DNA of 12,531 nucleotides, from the NCBI GenBank assembly GCA_018065165.1, contig JAGHTV010000008.1, forward strand, positions 1 to 12,531, written 5' to 3'. This document shows positions 1 through 7,096 of this stretch, in pieces; the first letter of the stretch is position 1; the number at the start of each line of letters is the position of its first letter. The stretch is from Candidatus Sodaliphilus fimicaballi (lineage in GTDB: Bacteria; Bacteroidota; Bacteroidia; Bacteroidales; Muribaculaceae). The notes under the pieces were generated by a model. It was not told the origin of the DNA. It saw nothing but the letters and a program-made list of their open reading frames with translations, and ran no database searches. A program made the position numbers and the translations under genes.

Positions 1-651
1 AACCTTAAACCAACAGAAGCGTGCCAACTGGGCCAGTACTGTACCCACGGGGCAAATGGTGTTGCAATAGGTGCGTCCGCCACGCCATGCCAGTACCACG
101 ATGGCGATGAACACGACCAGAGTGATGATGAACGTGGGTAGACTCTTCATCCACACATCCACGCTGTAGAATGCGTAGCTCTCATAGTGCTCGGCGATGG
201 CAGCAAGTCCGTTGTTGGCCCACATGTAGATGGGCTGGAACAGGTTGATGACAATGCGGCCATAGGTACTGTAGGGTGCCAGCAGAGCAACAAACGAACC
301 TACCCCGGCAACAAATGCCACTACCATCGCACCCAGCATGGTGTATCGCAACCAACTGATTGCTGGCGAGTAGCTGAAGCGATTTTTCTTAGTTTTGCCG
401 TGTATCCACGACACGATGTCTTGCATCACGCCCAGCGGACAAATCACCGAGCAGTAGATGCGGCCCAGCAGCAGTGTGAGTATTACAAGCACTGCAAGCA
501 CGCCGGCATTAAGTGCCAGCAGGGCAGGAAGGAACTGAATGTCGCCCAGCCACTCGAGCCACACGAGCAGAGTGTCGGTGAAGTCAAGCAACAACAGCGT
601 GATGGCAACAAATACCAGCGCTGCAAGAGTAATGCGAATTTTACGCAACAT
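1..651 (-). CDS. Membrane-bound 4Fe-4S binding protein, NapH-like (partial, C-terminus beyond the left edge)
   Basis: Reading the minus strand from the ATG at 651-649 gives 217 codons without a stop, so the gene is cut by the window edge. The visible part is a polytopic inner-membrane protein: hydrophobic segments at about residues 6-23, 40-63, 101-125 and 172-189. Two cysteine motifs follow the second and fourth segments, GRIYCSVICPLG (C67, C71) and GRTYCNTICPVG (C196, C200). This paired CxxxCP pattern is typical of NapH/YccM-like membrane iron-sulfur proteins, which pass electrons between the quinone pool or a flavoprotein and a partner. From knowledge of Bacteroidales homologues I expect one or two CxxCxxCxxxCP ferredoxin motifs in the missing part. 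An AAAGGA stretch lies about 9 nt before the ATG, a rare plausible ribosome site here. It is the last visible gene of a minus-strand run after the barrel protein and exporter; no -7 box lies directly upstream. The substrate and partner cannot be told. Confidence 0.85.
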   Translation of the reverse strand, partial: MLRKIRITLAALVFVAITLLLLDFTDTLLVWLEWLGDIQFLPALLALNAGVLAVLVILTLLLGRIYCSVICPLGVMQDIVSWIHGKTKKNRFSYSPAISWLRYTMLGAMVVAFVAGVGSFVALLAPYSTYGRIVINLFQPIYMWANNGLAAIAEHYESYAFYSVDVWMKSLPTFIITLVVFIAIVVLAWRGGRTYCNTICPVGTVLAQLARFCWFKV

Positions 652-670
652 ATTAATAATCCTTTAAATT

Positions 671-760
671 TTAACCTTTTAATCAGTTAACCAATTAACC
701 AATTAACCAATTAACCAATTAACCTTTTAACCGGTTAACCCTTTAACCTCTTAACCTCTT
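671..760. repeat. Tandem array of an 8-bp unit, NNTTAACC
   Basis: TTAACC starts at 671, 687, 695, 703, 711, 719, 727, 735, 743 and 751, always 8 bp apart, with degenerate copies at 679 (TTAATC) and 759 (TTATTA). Five spacers in the core are AA, while the outer ones vary (TT, GG, CT, TC). The array fills nearly the whole 110-bp gap between the stop codon of the 260-aa barrel gene and the start of the Fe-S gene. The unit contains the self-complementary TTAA, and GTTAAC occurs where the spacer ends in G. The purpose is unknown; such arrays can vary in copy number by replication slippage, which would change the spacing between the two genes. Confidence 0.9.
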
Positions 761-761
761 A

Positions 762-1544
762 TTAAAACTCTACACCCACCTTGACAAACGCGTTGTGGAA
801 CACGCCAGTCTTGTCGAGGTAACTGTGGCCGGCCTTGTCGGGAATTGCCCCCGGAGTCTCTCCGGTGCACCACAATTTGTAGTTTGCTGTATGCAATGCA
901 TAACCCACGCTCACATTGAACGAGAAGAACTGGTTAGACGCAAAGTGATAGCCAATTGAGGGCGAAGCAAACACGCCACCGTGGTTGAAAATGCTGCCAC
1001 CCAGTTTAATGCTTGCCCAGGGTGTGTTGTGGCTCTCGCTGTGCAGGTTGTAGCGTACATCGGCATACAAGGGCACAAAGGGGAACTTGTTCAGGTCGGG
1101 GTCGTTGGGCAGGGGCTCGGCATAGTCGTTACGCTGCGGGAAAGTGCTAATTTTTGCGTCAAACTTATGCAAGCCGATACCGGCACCCAAATACAGGTTG
1201 GGATTGAATTGATAGCCAAACGAGGTCTCGATAAGCCAGTAATCGCAGCGAGGTGCACCGAAGCCCATAGAGTAGCCCAGGTCAACAAAACCACGGAACT
1301 TGCTAGTGTCGTAGTTCTTACGCTTCATCTCGTGAGTGATGTAGTCAATCTCGCTTGTGGTGTACACATACTTCATGCCATCTTCGGTCTCGATGTCCAC
1401 CTTAGTCTCGTCGCGTGAAGTGATAACGCCGGTAACATATTCGCCACTCTTCAGGTGAAGCGTTGACTTGCGGGGTGTGTTGTCGCCCGCCATGGCTGTC
1501 ATTGCCATTACAGCAACGATGAGTAGTAAAAGAATCTTCTTCAT
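762..1544 (-). CDS. Exported barrel-like protein of unknown function, 260 aa
   Basis: I do not recognise a named family. Residues 1-19 form a clear Sec signal peptide (MKK, hydrophobic core, cleavage after AMA). Residues about 28-70 form a small beta-rich segment of the type 'LKSGEYVTGVI...VDIETEDG...Y...IDYI', similar to the short Sm/SH3-like domains seen at the start of many Bacteroidetes exported proteins. From about residue 85 the chain alternates polar and hydrophobic residues with many Gly and aromatic residues (RGFVDLGY, SFGYQFNPNLYLGAGIGLHKF, FSFNVSVGYALHT) and ends in KVGVEF, a terminal Phe as in outer-membrane barrels. An outer-membrane 8-strand-like barrel is therefore inferred. 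It is a homologue of the 264-aa protein at 7916-8710. The exporter gene lies 125 bp upstream with no -7 box between, which suggests cotranscription. Confidence 0.85.
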   Translation of the reverse strand: MKKILLLLIVAVMAMTAMAGDNTPRKSTLHLKSGEYVTGVITSRDETKVDIETEDGMKYVYTTSEIDYITHEMKRKNYDTSKFRGFVDLGYSMGFGAPRCDYWLIETSFGYQFNPNLYLGAGIGLHKFDAKISTFPQRNDYAEPLPNDPDLNKFPFVPLYADVRYNLHSESHNTPWASIKLGGSIFNHGGVFASPSIGYHFASNQFFSFNVSVGYALHTANYKLWCTGETPGAIPDKAGHSYLDKTGVFHNAFVKVGVEF

Positions 1545-1576
1545 AGTTTTATCTTGTTTTTGTTTTGTCTTGTTAG

Positions 1577-1596
1577 CCTTGAGCTGACGCTCAAGG
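1577..1596. other. Perfect hairpin in the leader of the 260-aa barrel gene
   Basis: CCTTGAGC and GCTCAAGG form an uninterrupted 8-bp stem with a 4-nt loop. It lies 33-52 nt before the minus-strand start codon at 1544. No U-run follows on either strand, so it is not a normal intrinsic terminator. It may set mRNA processing or stability between the exporter and barrel genes; this is inference. Confidence 0.6.
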
Positions 1597-1603
1597 AACG
1601 GTG

Positions 1604-1671
1604 GTTAGCGTTATCCTCGCCCTTAAAAGGCCGAGCACACTGTGGTTTGCGTTAGCGTTGACGTTAGCGTT
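1604..1671. repeat. Three copies of GTTAGCGTT, the last overlapping the exporter stop codon
   Basis: GTTAGCGTT occurs at 1604-1612, 1651-1659 and 1663-1671. The last two are exactly 12 bp apart, and the third overlaps the TAA stop (complement of 1670-1672) of the exporter. Seen directly; no function is known. Between the first and second copy is a small inverted repeat, CCTTAAAAGG, at 1621-1630. Confidence 0.6.
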
Positions 1672-3496
1672 AAAAACTCTGCATGTCCACGAGTTTCTTG
1701 TAGGCGCCGTCGCGTGCCATCAGTTCGTCGTGGTTGCCACTCTCCACTAAGCGACCATCTTGCATCACGCATATCATGTCGGCGTTCTTGATGGTCGACA
1801 GTCGGTGAGCAATCACCAGCGTCGTGCGACCCTTCATCAGCTTGTCGAGAGCCTCCTGTACCAGGTGTTCGCTCTCGGTGTCGAGGGCACTGGTTGCCTC
1901 GTCCAGGATGAGGATGGGCGGGTTCTTGAGAATGGCTCGGGCTATTGAGATGCGTTGGCGCTGTCCGCCCGAGAGCTTGCAGCCGCGGTCGCCTATGTTG
2001 GTGTCAAAGCCATCCTCGCTGGCCATGATAAAGTCATAAGCGTTGGCGATGCGAGCGGCTTCCTCAACTTGCTCGCGAGTAGCGTTGTCCACGCCAAAGG
2101 TGATGTTGTTGTAAAACGAATCGTTGAACAGAATGGCCTCCTGATTTACATTGCCCATGAGCGAACGCAGGTCGGCCACGCGATAGTCGCGCAGGTCCAC
2201 ACCGTCGATGGTGATTGAGCCCTCCTGTATGTCGTAGAAGCGGGGCAGCAGGTCGGCCATCGTTGTCTTGCCCGAGCCGCTTTGTCCCACCAGAGCCACG
2301 GTCTTGCCACAGGGTATGTCGATAGACACATCGTTGATGACCCACGCCTCGTCGTAGCGGAACTTCACATTCTTGTAGCTTATGCCCTGCTTCATCTCGC
2401 TCAGTGCGTGAGGCTGTGCAGGATCTTTGATGTTATTCTCTGCCAGCAAAATCTTGTCAATACGCTCCATCGATGCCATACCGCGTTGCACGGCATAGGC
2501 AGCCTTTGACAGGTCCTTGGCGGGATTGATGATGCTGTAGAAGATGACCATGTAGTAGATAAACGACGGCGCGGTGATGGTGCTGGTGCCACCCAGGATG
2601 AGTGTGCCGCCAAACCACAGCACTATGGCAATGGTGGCAGTGCCCAGGAACTCGCTCATGGGGTGAGCCAGCGACTGACGCCAGTTCATGCGATTGTTGA
2701 TGTTGCGAAACTCCTCGTTCTCGTGCATGAAGCGTTGCTTCACCTTCTTCTCTGCATTGAACGCCTTGATGATGCGCAGTCCGCCTATGGTCTCCTCAAT
2801 GTTGCTCAATAGCACGCCCCACTGGTTCTGTGCCTCGAGCGACTTGCGTTTAAGACGCTTGCCGGTCGAACCCATTAGCCAGCCCGCAATGGGCAGCAGC
2901 ACCAGTACAAATGCAGTGAGCTGCCAGCTGGTCACGATCATCATAGTGAGGCACACTACAATCATGATGGGATTCTTGAACATTGCGTCGAGCGATGCCA
3001 TGATAGATGTCTCAACCTCGGTAACGTCGCCACTGATGCGTGCCATCACATCACCCTTGCGTTCGCTTGAGAAGAATCCAATGGGCAAGGTGACGAGTTT
3101 GTTGTATATCTGGTTACGCAGGTCGCGAGTCACGCCGGTGCGTATCGATACCATGAAGAAAGACGCCATAAACGCCGTCATCACCTTCATGAAGGTCATT
3201 ACCACCAGTGCCGTAGCAATGCCAGCAAGTGCCATCGACTGGCCGTAGCTCTGAATCACCAGTTGCACATAGTAGTAGAAGTTGTTAACCACTACGGTCT
3301 TGATGCCATCGCTGCCCCATGCCATAAACTGGTATGTTTCAGTGTTCAGCCCGAAAAGCATCTCCAGGATGGGGATGATGAGAGCAAACGAGAACAACGT
3401 GAGAAATGCCTCAAGCACATTAAACAGCACATTGAGCGCTATATGTTTCTTGTAAGGTGGTACAAACCGCCTCAACAATAGGAAAAAATTCTTCAT
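1670..3496 (-). CDS. ABC exporter, fused permease and ATPase (MsbA-like half transporter), 608 aa
   Basis: One polypeptide with a type IV ABC-exporter membrane domain (residues about 1-340; hydrophobic helices near 18-45, 87-117, 172-206 and 283-325) and a nucleotide-binding domain (about 370-608). The NBD is complete: Walker A GQSGSGKTT (404-412), Q-loop Gln452, signature LSGGQRQR (508-515), Walker B ILILDE with catalytic Glu533, D-loop SALD and switch His564. It should work as a homodimer in the inner membrane. Homologues flip lipid A precursors, lipids, peptides or drugs; the sequence does not decide the substrate, and Bacteroidales genomes carry several such paralogues, so I do not assign msbA. 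The length is normal for the family. The ATG at 3496 lies about 37 nt below a -7 box. It is the first gene of the minus-strand run with the barrel and Fe-S genes. Confidence 0.95.
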   Translation of the reverse strand: MKNFFLLLRRFVPPYKKHIALNVLFNVLEAFLTLFSFALIIPILEMLFGLNTETYQFMAWGSDGIKTVVVNNFYYYVQLVIQSYGQSMALAGIATALVVMTFMKVMTAFMASFFMVSIRTGVTRDLRNQIYNKLVTLPIGFFSSERKGDVMARISGDVTEVETSIMASLDAMFKNPIMIVVCLTMMIVTSWQLTAFVLVLLPIAGWLMGSTGKRLKRKSLEAQNQWGVLLSNIEETIGGLRIIKAFNAEKKVKQRFMHENEEFRNINNRMNWRQSLAHPMSEFLGTATIAIVLWFGGTLILGGTSTITAPSFIYYMVIFYSIINPAKDLSKAAYAVQRGMASMERIDKILLAENNIKDPAQPHALSEMKQGISYKNVKFRYDEAWVINDVSIDIPCGKTVALVGQSGSGKTTMADLLPRFYDIQEGSITIDGVDLRDYRVADLRSLMGNVNQEAILFNDSFYNNITFGVDNATREQVEEAARIANAYDFIMASEDGFDTNIGDRGCKLSGGQRQRISIARAILKNPPILILDEATSALDTESEHLVQEALDKLMKGRTTLVIAHRLSTIKNADMICVMQDGRLVESGNHDELMARDGAYKKLVDMQSF

Positions 3497-3532
3497 ATCA
3501 GTTTATTTCATGTACACAAAATATCCAATTTA

Positions 3533-3570
3533 CAAAGGTACGATTTATTTAACGAAAACGAAAACTAAAA
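3533..3570 (-). promoter_or_regulatory. Promoter of the exporter operon, -7 box TACCTTTG
   Basis: On the minus strand TACCTTTG (3540-3533) matches the Bacteroidetes -7 consensus TAnnTTTG. A run rich in TTTTCG lies upstream (3570-3552), where a -33 element (TTG) would sit; the nearest fit is TTTC at a 19-bp spacing, so the -33 box is weak. Transcription would start near 3526, giving a leader of about 30 nt before the ATG at 3496. Confidence 0.65.
3552..3570 (-). repeat. Short repeat copy A: TTTTAGTTTTCGTTTTCGT
   Basis: The minus strand of 3570-3552 reads TTTTAGTTTTCGTTTTCGT, identical over 19 nt to the plus strand at 8971-8989. Here it lies just upstream of the -7 box of the exporter operon, so it may be part of an upstream promoter element. 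A further TTTTCGT (3578-3572) precedes it. Confidence 0.7.
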
Positions 3571-3646
3571 ACGAAAACTTTTGCGCCGCAGCTCCCTTTT
3601 TACTTCCTCCCTTGCGCAGCTACGAGCCGATAGACAGATTATTATA

Positions 3647-3666
3647 AACTACGGATTTTCTGATTA
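3647..3666 (+). repeat. Short repeat copy A: AACTACGGATTTTCTGATTA
   Basis: This 20-nt stretch is identical to 8859-8878 and both copies are preceded by ATTATA-like sequence. Both lie in intergenic DNA near a copy of the TTTTCG-rich repeat. Nearby text such as 'ACAGATT' suggests relation to the degenerate intergenic 'ACAGATTA/ACGGATT' repeats common in bacterial genomes; that link is recollection, not shown. Confidence 0.7.
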
Positions 3667-3776
3667 TTTGGATTTTAGTTTTACCACAGATTGACCAGAT
3701 GGAAATATATCTTTAGGGAATTCATTCTAGATTAAACAGATTGCTTCGCGATGATGTTTTGCTTCGCACCAGTGTT

Positions 3777-3796
3777 CCCGTAGCGTCAGCTGCGGG
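3777..3796. other. Hairpin next to the terminator of the 945-aa gene
   Basis: CCCGTAGC and GCTGCGGG form an 8-bp stem with one T-G pair and a GTCA loop. It lies 10 nt beyond the terminator hairpin on the minus strand. No U-run follows on either strand. Its core AGCGTCAGCT is shared with the hairpin at 1577-1596 (on the minus strand there). Confidence 0.5.
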
Positions 3797-3834
3797 TAAT
3801 AAACAAGGCACAGTCTCCTATAGGAAGCTGTGCC
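3796..3834 (-). terminator. Intrinsic terminator of the 945-aa protein gene
   Basis: GGCACAG (3807-3813) pairs with CTGTGCC (3828-3834), and TCC/GGA inside extends the stem around a TATA loop. On the minus strand the stem is followed by TTGTTTATTA. It begins 24 nt beyond the stop codon (3858-3860), as expected for a terminator of that gene. Confidence 0.75.
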
Positions 3835-3857
3835 TGCTATGTGTGGGTCTAAATGTG

Positions 3858-6695
3858 TTATTTAATCATGCGACTTGTCTTAACAGAACCATCGCTGTAG
3901 CGTGCCACTGCAATGTTGAAACCGCTATGAGGTGTGCTTGATGCAATGCCTTGCAAGTTGTAGTAGGTAACCGACAGGAGTGAGCTTGCAGTAATGTCGT
4001 CAACGCCTGTATGTATTCCGTACCTGAATTCAACAGTTAAGCGACTCTCGGCAATGTAGAAGTCATCCTCTGTGCCATCATCCATTGGTCGTTGGGCGTA
4101 TACGCGAGCTATGTAGGTTACAGGATTTACAGCGTTCTGATACAGAGGTCTCCCTAAGAAACTATCTTGTATGGTAAATGTCTTGTTCTCGTTGTCAAAC
4201 GTCACGCCACCATAAACTCTCTCAAATGTTGCTTCGGGACCGGTTAACAACTTGTTGTGCAGGGTGTAGGTCTTTTGGCCTTCATCAACGAGGGTTTCAA
4301 CACCATCAACAACGCGCCACACACGGTAATAGGGAGCCTGCTGTTCGTTGTCAGGACCATTAATGATAAGTCCGTCGCTTATAGATGCATTGAGTTTAAG
4401 GCAGGTTACATATAGTGATTTGTTTTGTCCGTCAACCTCATATTTTTCGGGAGGAGTAAATGAATACGCCATATTACTCATGATAATTTTATCCATGTCG
4501 AGCTCCAGATCCAGATTGGCCATTTCGGCATACTTGATGTCGCTGCCATATGTGCTCACAACGGTCTCGTTGGTGTTGTCCTCTGTATAAGCCTCTATAA
4601 TGCCTACATAGTTGGCCTTGGTTGCTGCGGTTACATTGCGGCCATCATCTTCAAGACTCATGGTGAGTTGCTTGTTTTCTCCAAAGGTTTTGGTTTCTAT
4701 GACCGTATTGAAACCTGTGTCATCGCGCTTGAACGAAGTGTAAGAGCCGTCTTGGTCTCTCTGAATGATACCTATGTCGTTCGCGGCGTTGCGACGTACG
4801 AGGTAGTCTTTTACTGTACCATAGTTGTTAAGCGTCATGTCGATTGTGGCAACTGTGCTCATGTCGAGATGTCGGTCGGTATCGGCTTGAACATCTTGCA
4901 GTGAATATACTGGTACATTTACATCGATAGATGTCTTGTACACGGGCACACGGGTAATGTTACTGTATGCATCGCGCCCTGTGGTTCCATCAGGGGCGAT
5001 GATGTCGATAGCCGATACGAACTTAACCTGATAGTCGTAATGGTCGGGGTGGTCGTTATTCATAGTCGACGCATTGAAGGCATCCATAAATTGAAGGCCG
5101 TCGGGACCCAAATCGAGGATTCCGTTTTCACTATTGGCAGTGAAATATCCACTATTGCTAGGATATCTCACGCTACGCACTCTTGAGTTGTACGATATAG
5201 TATAGGGGAAATGCCATACACCTTCTGATACCTTCTCCTTGGCTGCCATCTGCACGGTAGCTATAAGCGTCATCTTGGGGTTGTCCTCTTCGTTGTCAAA
5301 GCGGTACAACTCAAAGCGGGTATTTTGGTCAATCATGTTACCCTTGAGCGAAGTGGTGAGGTCAGATGTGTTGTTGGTCATCGTGATGAGGTTCTCATAG
5401 TCGTTCACCTCTATCTCCTGATCGTAGGTGCTCTTGTAATTGCCCACGATAGAGAGGTTCAGACGCTCAAACGGGTCGTAGCCGGGAATGGAAACAGCAT
5501 CGGTATTTGACCATGCCTTGTTAAATTCGGTATTGATGGGGCGTCCCGAAATTTGATAAGTTAGATCATATCCTTCAAGCTCTTGTGGCACCTGATAGGT
5601 ATATGAGTTGCCTGTGATGCCGGTGGCAATGGGTGTTGATTGTCTCACGCCGTTTATCACGGGATAGATGTCATATTCCTGTACAAGATTGCTGTTAGGT
5701 ACCACCTTGTTTAGCGATGAAGTCCATGTGAGAGTCACATCAAACTTGCGTGAGCCGTCGCTAGTCTCGGCTCTTTCTGCTTCAGCTTGTAGTTTGATGG
5801 TATACATCAATGCTTGTGGGGCATAAGACTGGTTGTACCATGTAAGGGTGTGGTTTGAGTCGCGGGTTTTACCATTGAGTGACCACCACTCAAAGCGATA
5901 GTCGCTTATGTAAAACACAAGTCCTGTCATGTGCTTTGAGTCAGTACCCTTTCGCCCAGTCATTGTGAAATAGTGTGTAGCTGATTCTACTGAACCACAA
6001 TCGTGTACAACATTGTAAATTTCTCCATCTTGCATCTTCTTGTAGAAGTCGGCAGTCTCTGCACCATCGTCATCGGTAGTGGGACTGAAAAGTTCAAACA
6101 TGTTGAGGAACGGCATCTCGGTGTAAGAGCGGTAGCGGCCCTTGGTCATGAAGTAAAAACGGTTGAGAGTCTCGTCAATATTGTACATTACACCACTGTG
6201 ATTAGGGCCAGCGGCATTCTCCTCTACACGAACGCCATTGGGAATCACTTTCACCCATTTGATGGCTTCGGTAATATAGTCTTTGACATTGCTGAATTCA
6301 GTGGAGAGTTTATTTGTCCATGTGTCTTTCACTGCCACCAAAAGCATTGTATAGCCTTCTGTGTTAGGTTTTTGACCAGTTATGTTCCATCCATTCTTTT
6401 TTACATCACCATAAGGAGTAGCGTGTTGCCGTCTTGCGGGTTCTCCATACCATGAGCCGGGAATGTTAGGGTCGCCATAAACTTTAGCGATAAGTGCCAT
6501 GATTTGTTCGGTTGATTCGGCTTTCTCGGTCAACTTGGTGTTTTGGTGTAAAACGCCGTTGGCATCGGTCCAGTCATAGGTAAACTGTTCATACTTAGCC
6601 TCTGTAAGTAAGACTGGGGCAAATGCGTTTTGTGTCTGTGCCAGTGTGTAACTAAATGCACACACCAAAAGTAATAAATTAAGGAACCGTTTCAT
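3858..6695 (-). CDS. Secreted multi-domain protein of unknown function with type IX-like C-terminal domain, 945 aa
   Basis: No catalytic family is recognisable. Residues 1-19 are a Sec signal peptide (MKRFLNLLLLVCAFSYTLA, then QTQ). The body is polar, rich in Thr, Asn, Asp and Tyr, with repeated beta-strand patterns such as 'KFDVTLTWTSS...YDIYPVINGV...GNSYTYQVP', which recall fibronectin III/Ig-like modules near residues 300-400. The last 53 residues (893-945) have the layout of Bacteroidetes sorting domains: GVDDI, then VTYYNLQG, a short Pro/Gly turn, a strand like FNIAVARYSDG, and the basic end KTSRMIK. In type IX systems such a domain is removed during export to the surface; the match is by pattern, and many Prevotella-like proteins carry the variant form. 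The gene stands alone, with its own -7 box and terminator. The start at 6695 is chosen because the signal peptide begins directly there. Surface or secreted location is inferred. Confidence 0.85.
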   Translation of the reverse strand: MKRFLNLLLLVCAFSYTLAQTQNAFAPVLLTEAKYEQFTYDWTDANGVLHQNTKLTEKAESTEQIMALIAKVYGDPNIPGSWYGEPARRQHATPYGDVKKNGWNITGQKPNTEGYTMLLVAVKDTWTNKLSTEFSNVKDYITEAIKWVKVIPNGVRVEENAAGPNHSGVMYNIDETLNRFYFMTKGRYRSYTEMPFLNMFELFSPTTDDDGAETADFYKKMQDGEIYNVVHDCGSVESATHYFTMTGRKGTDSKHMTGLVFYISDYRFEWWSLNGKTRDSNHTLTWYNQSYAPQALMYTIKLQAEAERAETSDGSRKFDVTLTWTSSLNKVVPNSNLVQEYDIYPVINGVRQSTPIATGITGNSYTYQVPQELEGYDLTYQISGRPINTEFNKAWSNTDAVSIPGYDPFERLNLSIVGNYKSTYDQEIEVNDYENLITMTNNTSDLTTSLKGNMIDQNTRFELYRFDNEEDNPKMTLIATVQMAAKEKVSEGVWHFPYTISYNSRVRSVRYPSNSGYFTANSENGILDLGPDGLQFMDAFNASTMNNDHPDHYDYQVKFVSAIDIIAPDGTTGRDAYSNITRVPVYKTSIDVNVPVYSLQDVQADTDRHLDMSTVATIDMTLNNYGTVKDYLVRRNAANDIGIIQRDQDGSYTSFKRDDTGFNTVIETKTFGENKQLTMSLEDDGRNVTAATKANYVGIIEAYTEDNTNETVVSTYGSDIKYAEMANLDLELDMDKIIMSNMAYSFTPPEKYEVDGQNKSLYVTCLKLNASISDGLIINGPDNEQQAPYYRVWRVVDGVETLVDEGQKTYTLHNKLLTGPEATFERVYGGVTFDNENKTFTIQDSFLGRPLYQNAVNPVTYIARVYAQRPMDDGTEDDFYIAESRLTVEFRYGIHTGVDDITASSLLSVTYYNLQGIASSTPHSGFNIAVARYSDGSVKTSRMIK

Positions 6696-6747
6696 TAGTT
6701 GTTGCTTCTTAAAGGAGGTAAAGAAAATGTGCTATATCATTAAACAA

Positions 6748-6755
6748 CAAAATTA
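6748..6755 (-). promoter_or_regulatory. -7 box TAATTTTG of the 945-aa protein gene
   Basis: The minus strand of 6755-6748 reads TAATTTTG, a full match to TAnnTTTG. No TTG is seen at the usual 19-21 bp further upstream, so the -33 element is missing or weak. Transcription would start near 6741 and leave a leader of about 45 nt. The leader has no Shine-Dalgarno site facing the ATG; an AAGGAGG at 6712-6718 is on the wrong strand. Confidence 0.55.
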
Positions 6756-7059
6756 TAAAAAATCCAGAAATTCTTTTCCTTCAGTGTTGCACAAAATTCG
6801 TGATGTTTATCTTTTTTAACAATAGCACGAAAAAACGATTTCCCCTTCCACAAAGGCACAGAGGACACTGAGAAGAAAATTTCTCTAGCTGATAGGGACA
6901 AGGCGAGTTCAAATATTTCAGTCCAATTAGATAATCCTCTGTAGTCCTCTGATTTCCTCTCTCATTCTCCTCTACAAGGCAAAAAACAGGAAATAAACAT
7001 TTTTCAGCCATAATGCCCTTACCCGTTACAAGTTTTTAAACAGTAATAGCAATCAAGTC
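6756..7059. other. Intergenic stretch, probable dispersed repeat, no credible gene
   Basis: The minus strand has a 76-codon open frame (7011-6781), but its product has no start context, no signal and an odd composition (SSQCPLCLCGRGN). The DNA contains the 'CAAAGGCACAGAGGACACTGAGAA' style of text (6851 onward) and CCTCTGTAGTCCTCTGATTTCCTC-like direct repeats (6934-6958), which resemble a widely scattered non-coding family of bacterial intergenic DNA. I see it as repeat DNA that also carries the promoter of the 945-aa gene at its left end. Only a genome search can prove copy number. Confidence 0.45.
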
Positions 7060-7090
7060 TTGTATTTCCCTAAAAATATCACTAACTTTG
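7060..7090 (+). promoter_or_regulatory. Strong Bacteroidetes-type promoter of the structured RNA (TTG-N20-TAACTTTG)
   Basis: TAACTTTG at 7083-7090 fits TAnnTTTG exactly, and TTG at 7060-7062 lies 20 bp upstream, inside the usual 19-21 bp window for the -33 element. Start of transcription is expected near 7096-7098, directly at the first stem of the structured RNA. It is the best promoter match in the window, more than 300 bp before the next protein start codon. Confidence 0.75.
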
Positions 7091-7096
7091 CATCAA

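Larger units (their letters stand above)
3497..3857. other. Intergenic region between the exporter and the 945-aa protein gene
   Basis: It holds the exporter promoter, a 19-bp repeat (3552-3570), a 20-bp repeat (3647-3666), two direct copies of TTGCTTCGC (3741-3749 and 3759-3767) and two hairpins (3777-3796 and 3807-3834). I see no credible gene: the only plus-strand open frame starts at a TTG at 3741 and runs into the antisense of the 945-aa gene. Confidence 0.6.

Noticed and set aside
187..690. 167-aa plus-strand frame.
   Set aside because: It is antisense to the clear Fe-S membrane protein gene with its cysteine motifs; the product is Gln/His-rich as expected of a shadow frame.
671..760. 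Possible CRISPR array in the phased repeat.
   Set aside because: The unit is only 8 bp with 2-bp spacers; CRISPR repeats and spacers are each over 20 bp and no cas gene is present.
2688..3248. 186-aa plus-strand frame.
   Set aside because: Antisense to the membrane domain of the ABC exporter, whose complete motif set leaves no doubt about the true strand.
6712..6718. AAGGAGG, a perfect Shine-Dalgarno-like string on the plus strand.
   Set aside because: No plus-strand start codon with a real frame follows at the right distance; it is in the leader of a minus-strand gene and thus on the wrong strand.
6781..7011. 76-aa minus-strand frame upstream of the 945-aa gene.
   Set aside because: Composition and low-complexity DNA suggest repeat text, no signal or domain is visible, and it overlaps the region just upstream of a -7 box.
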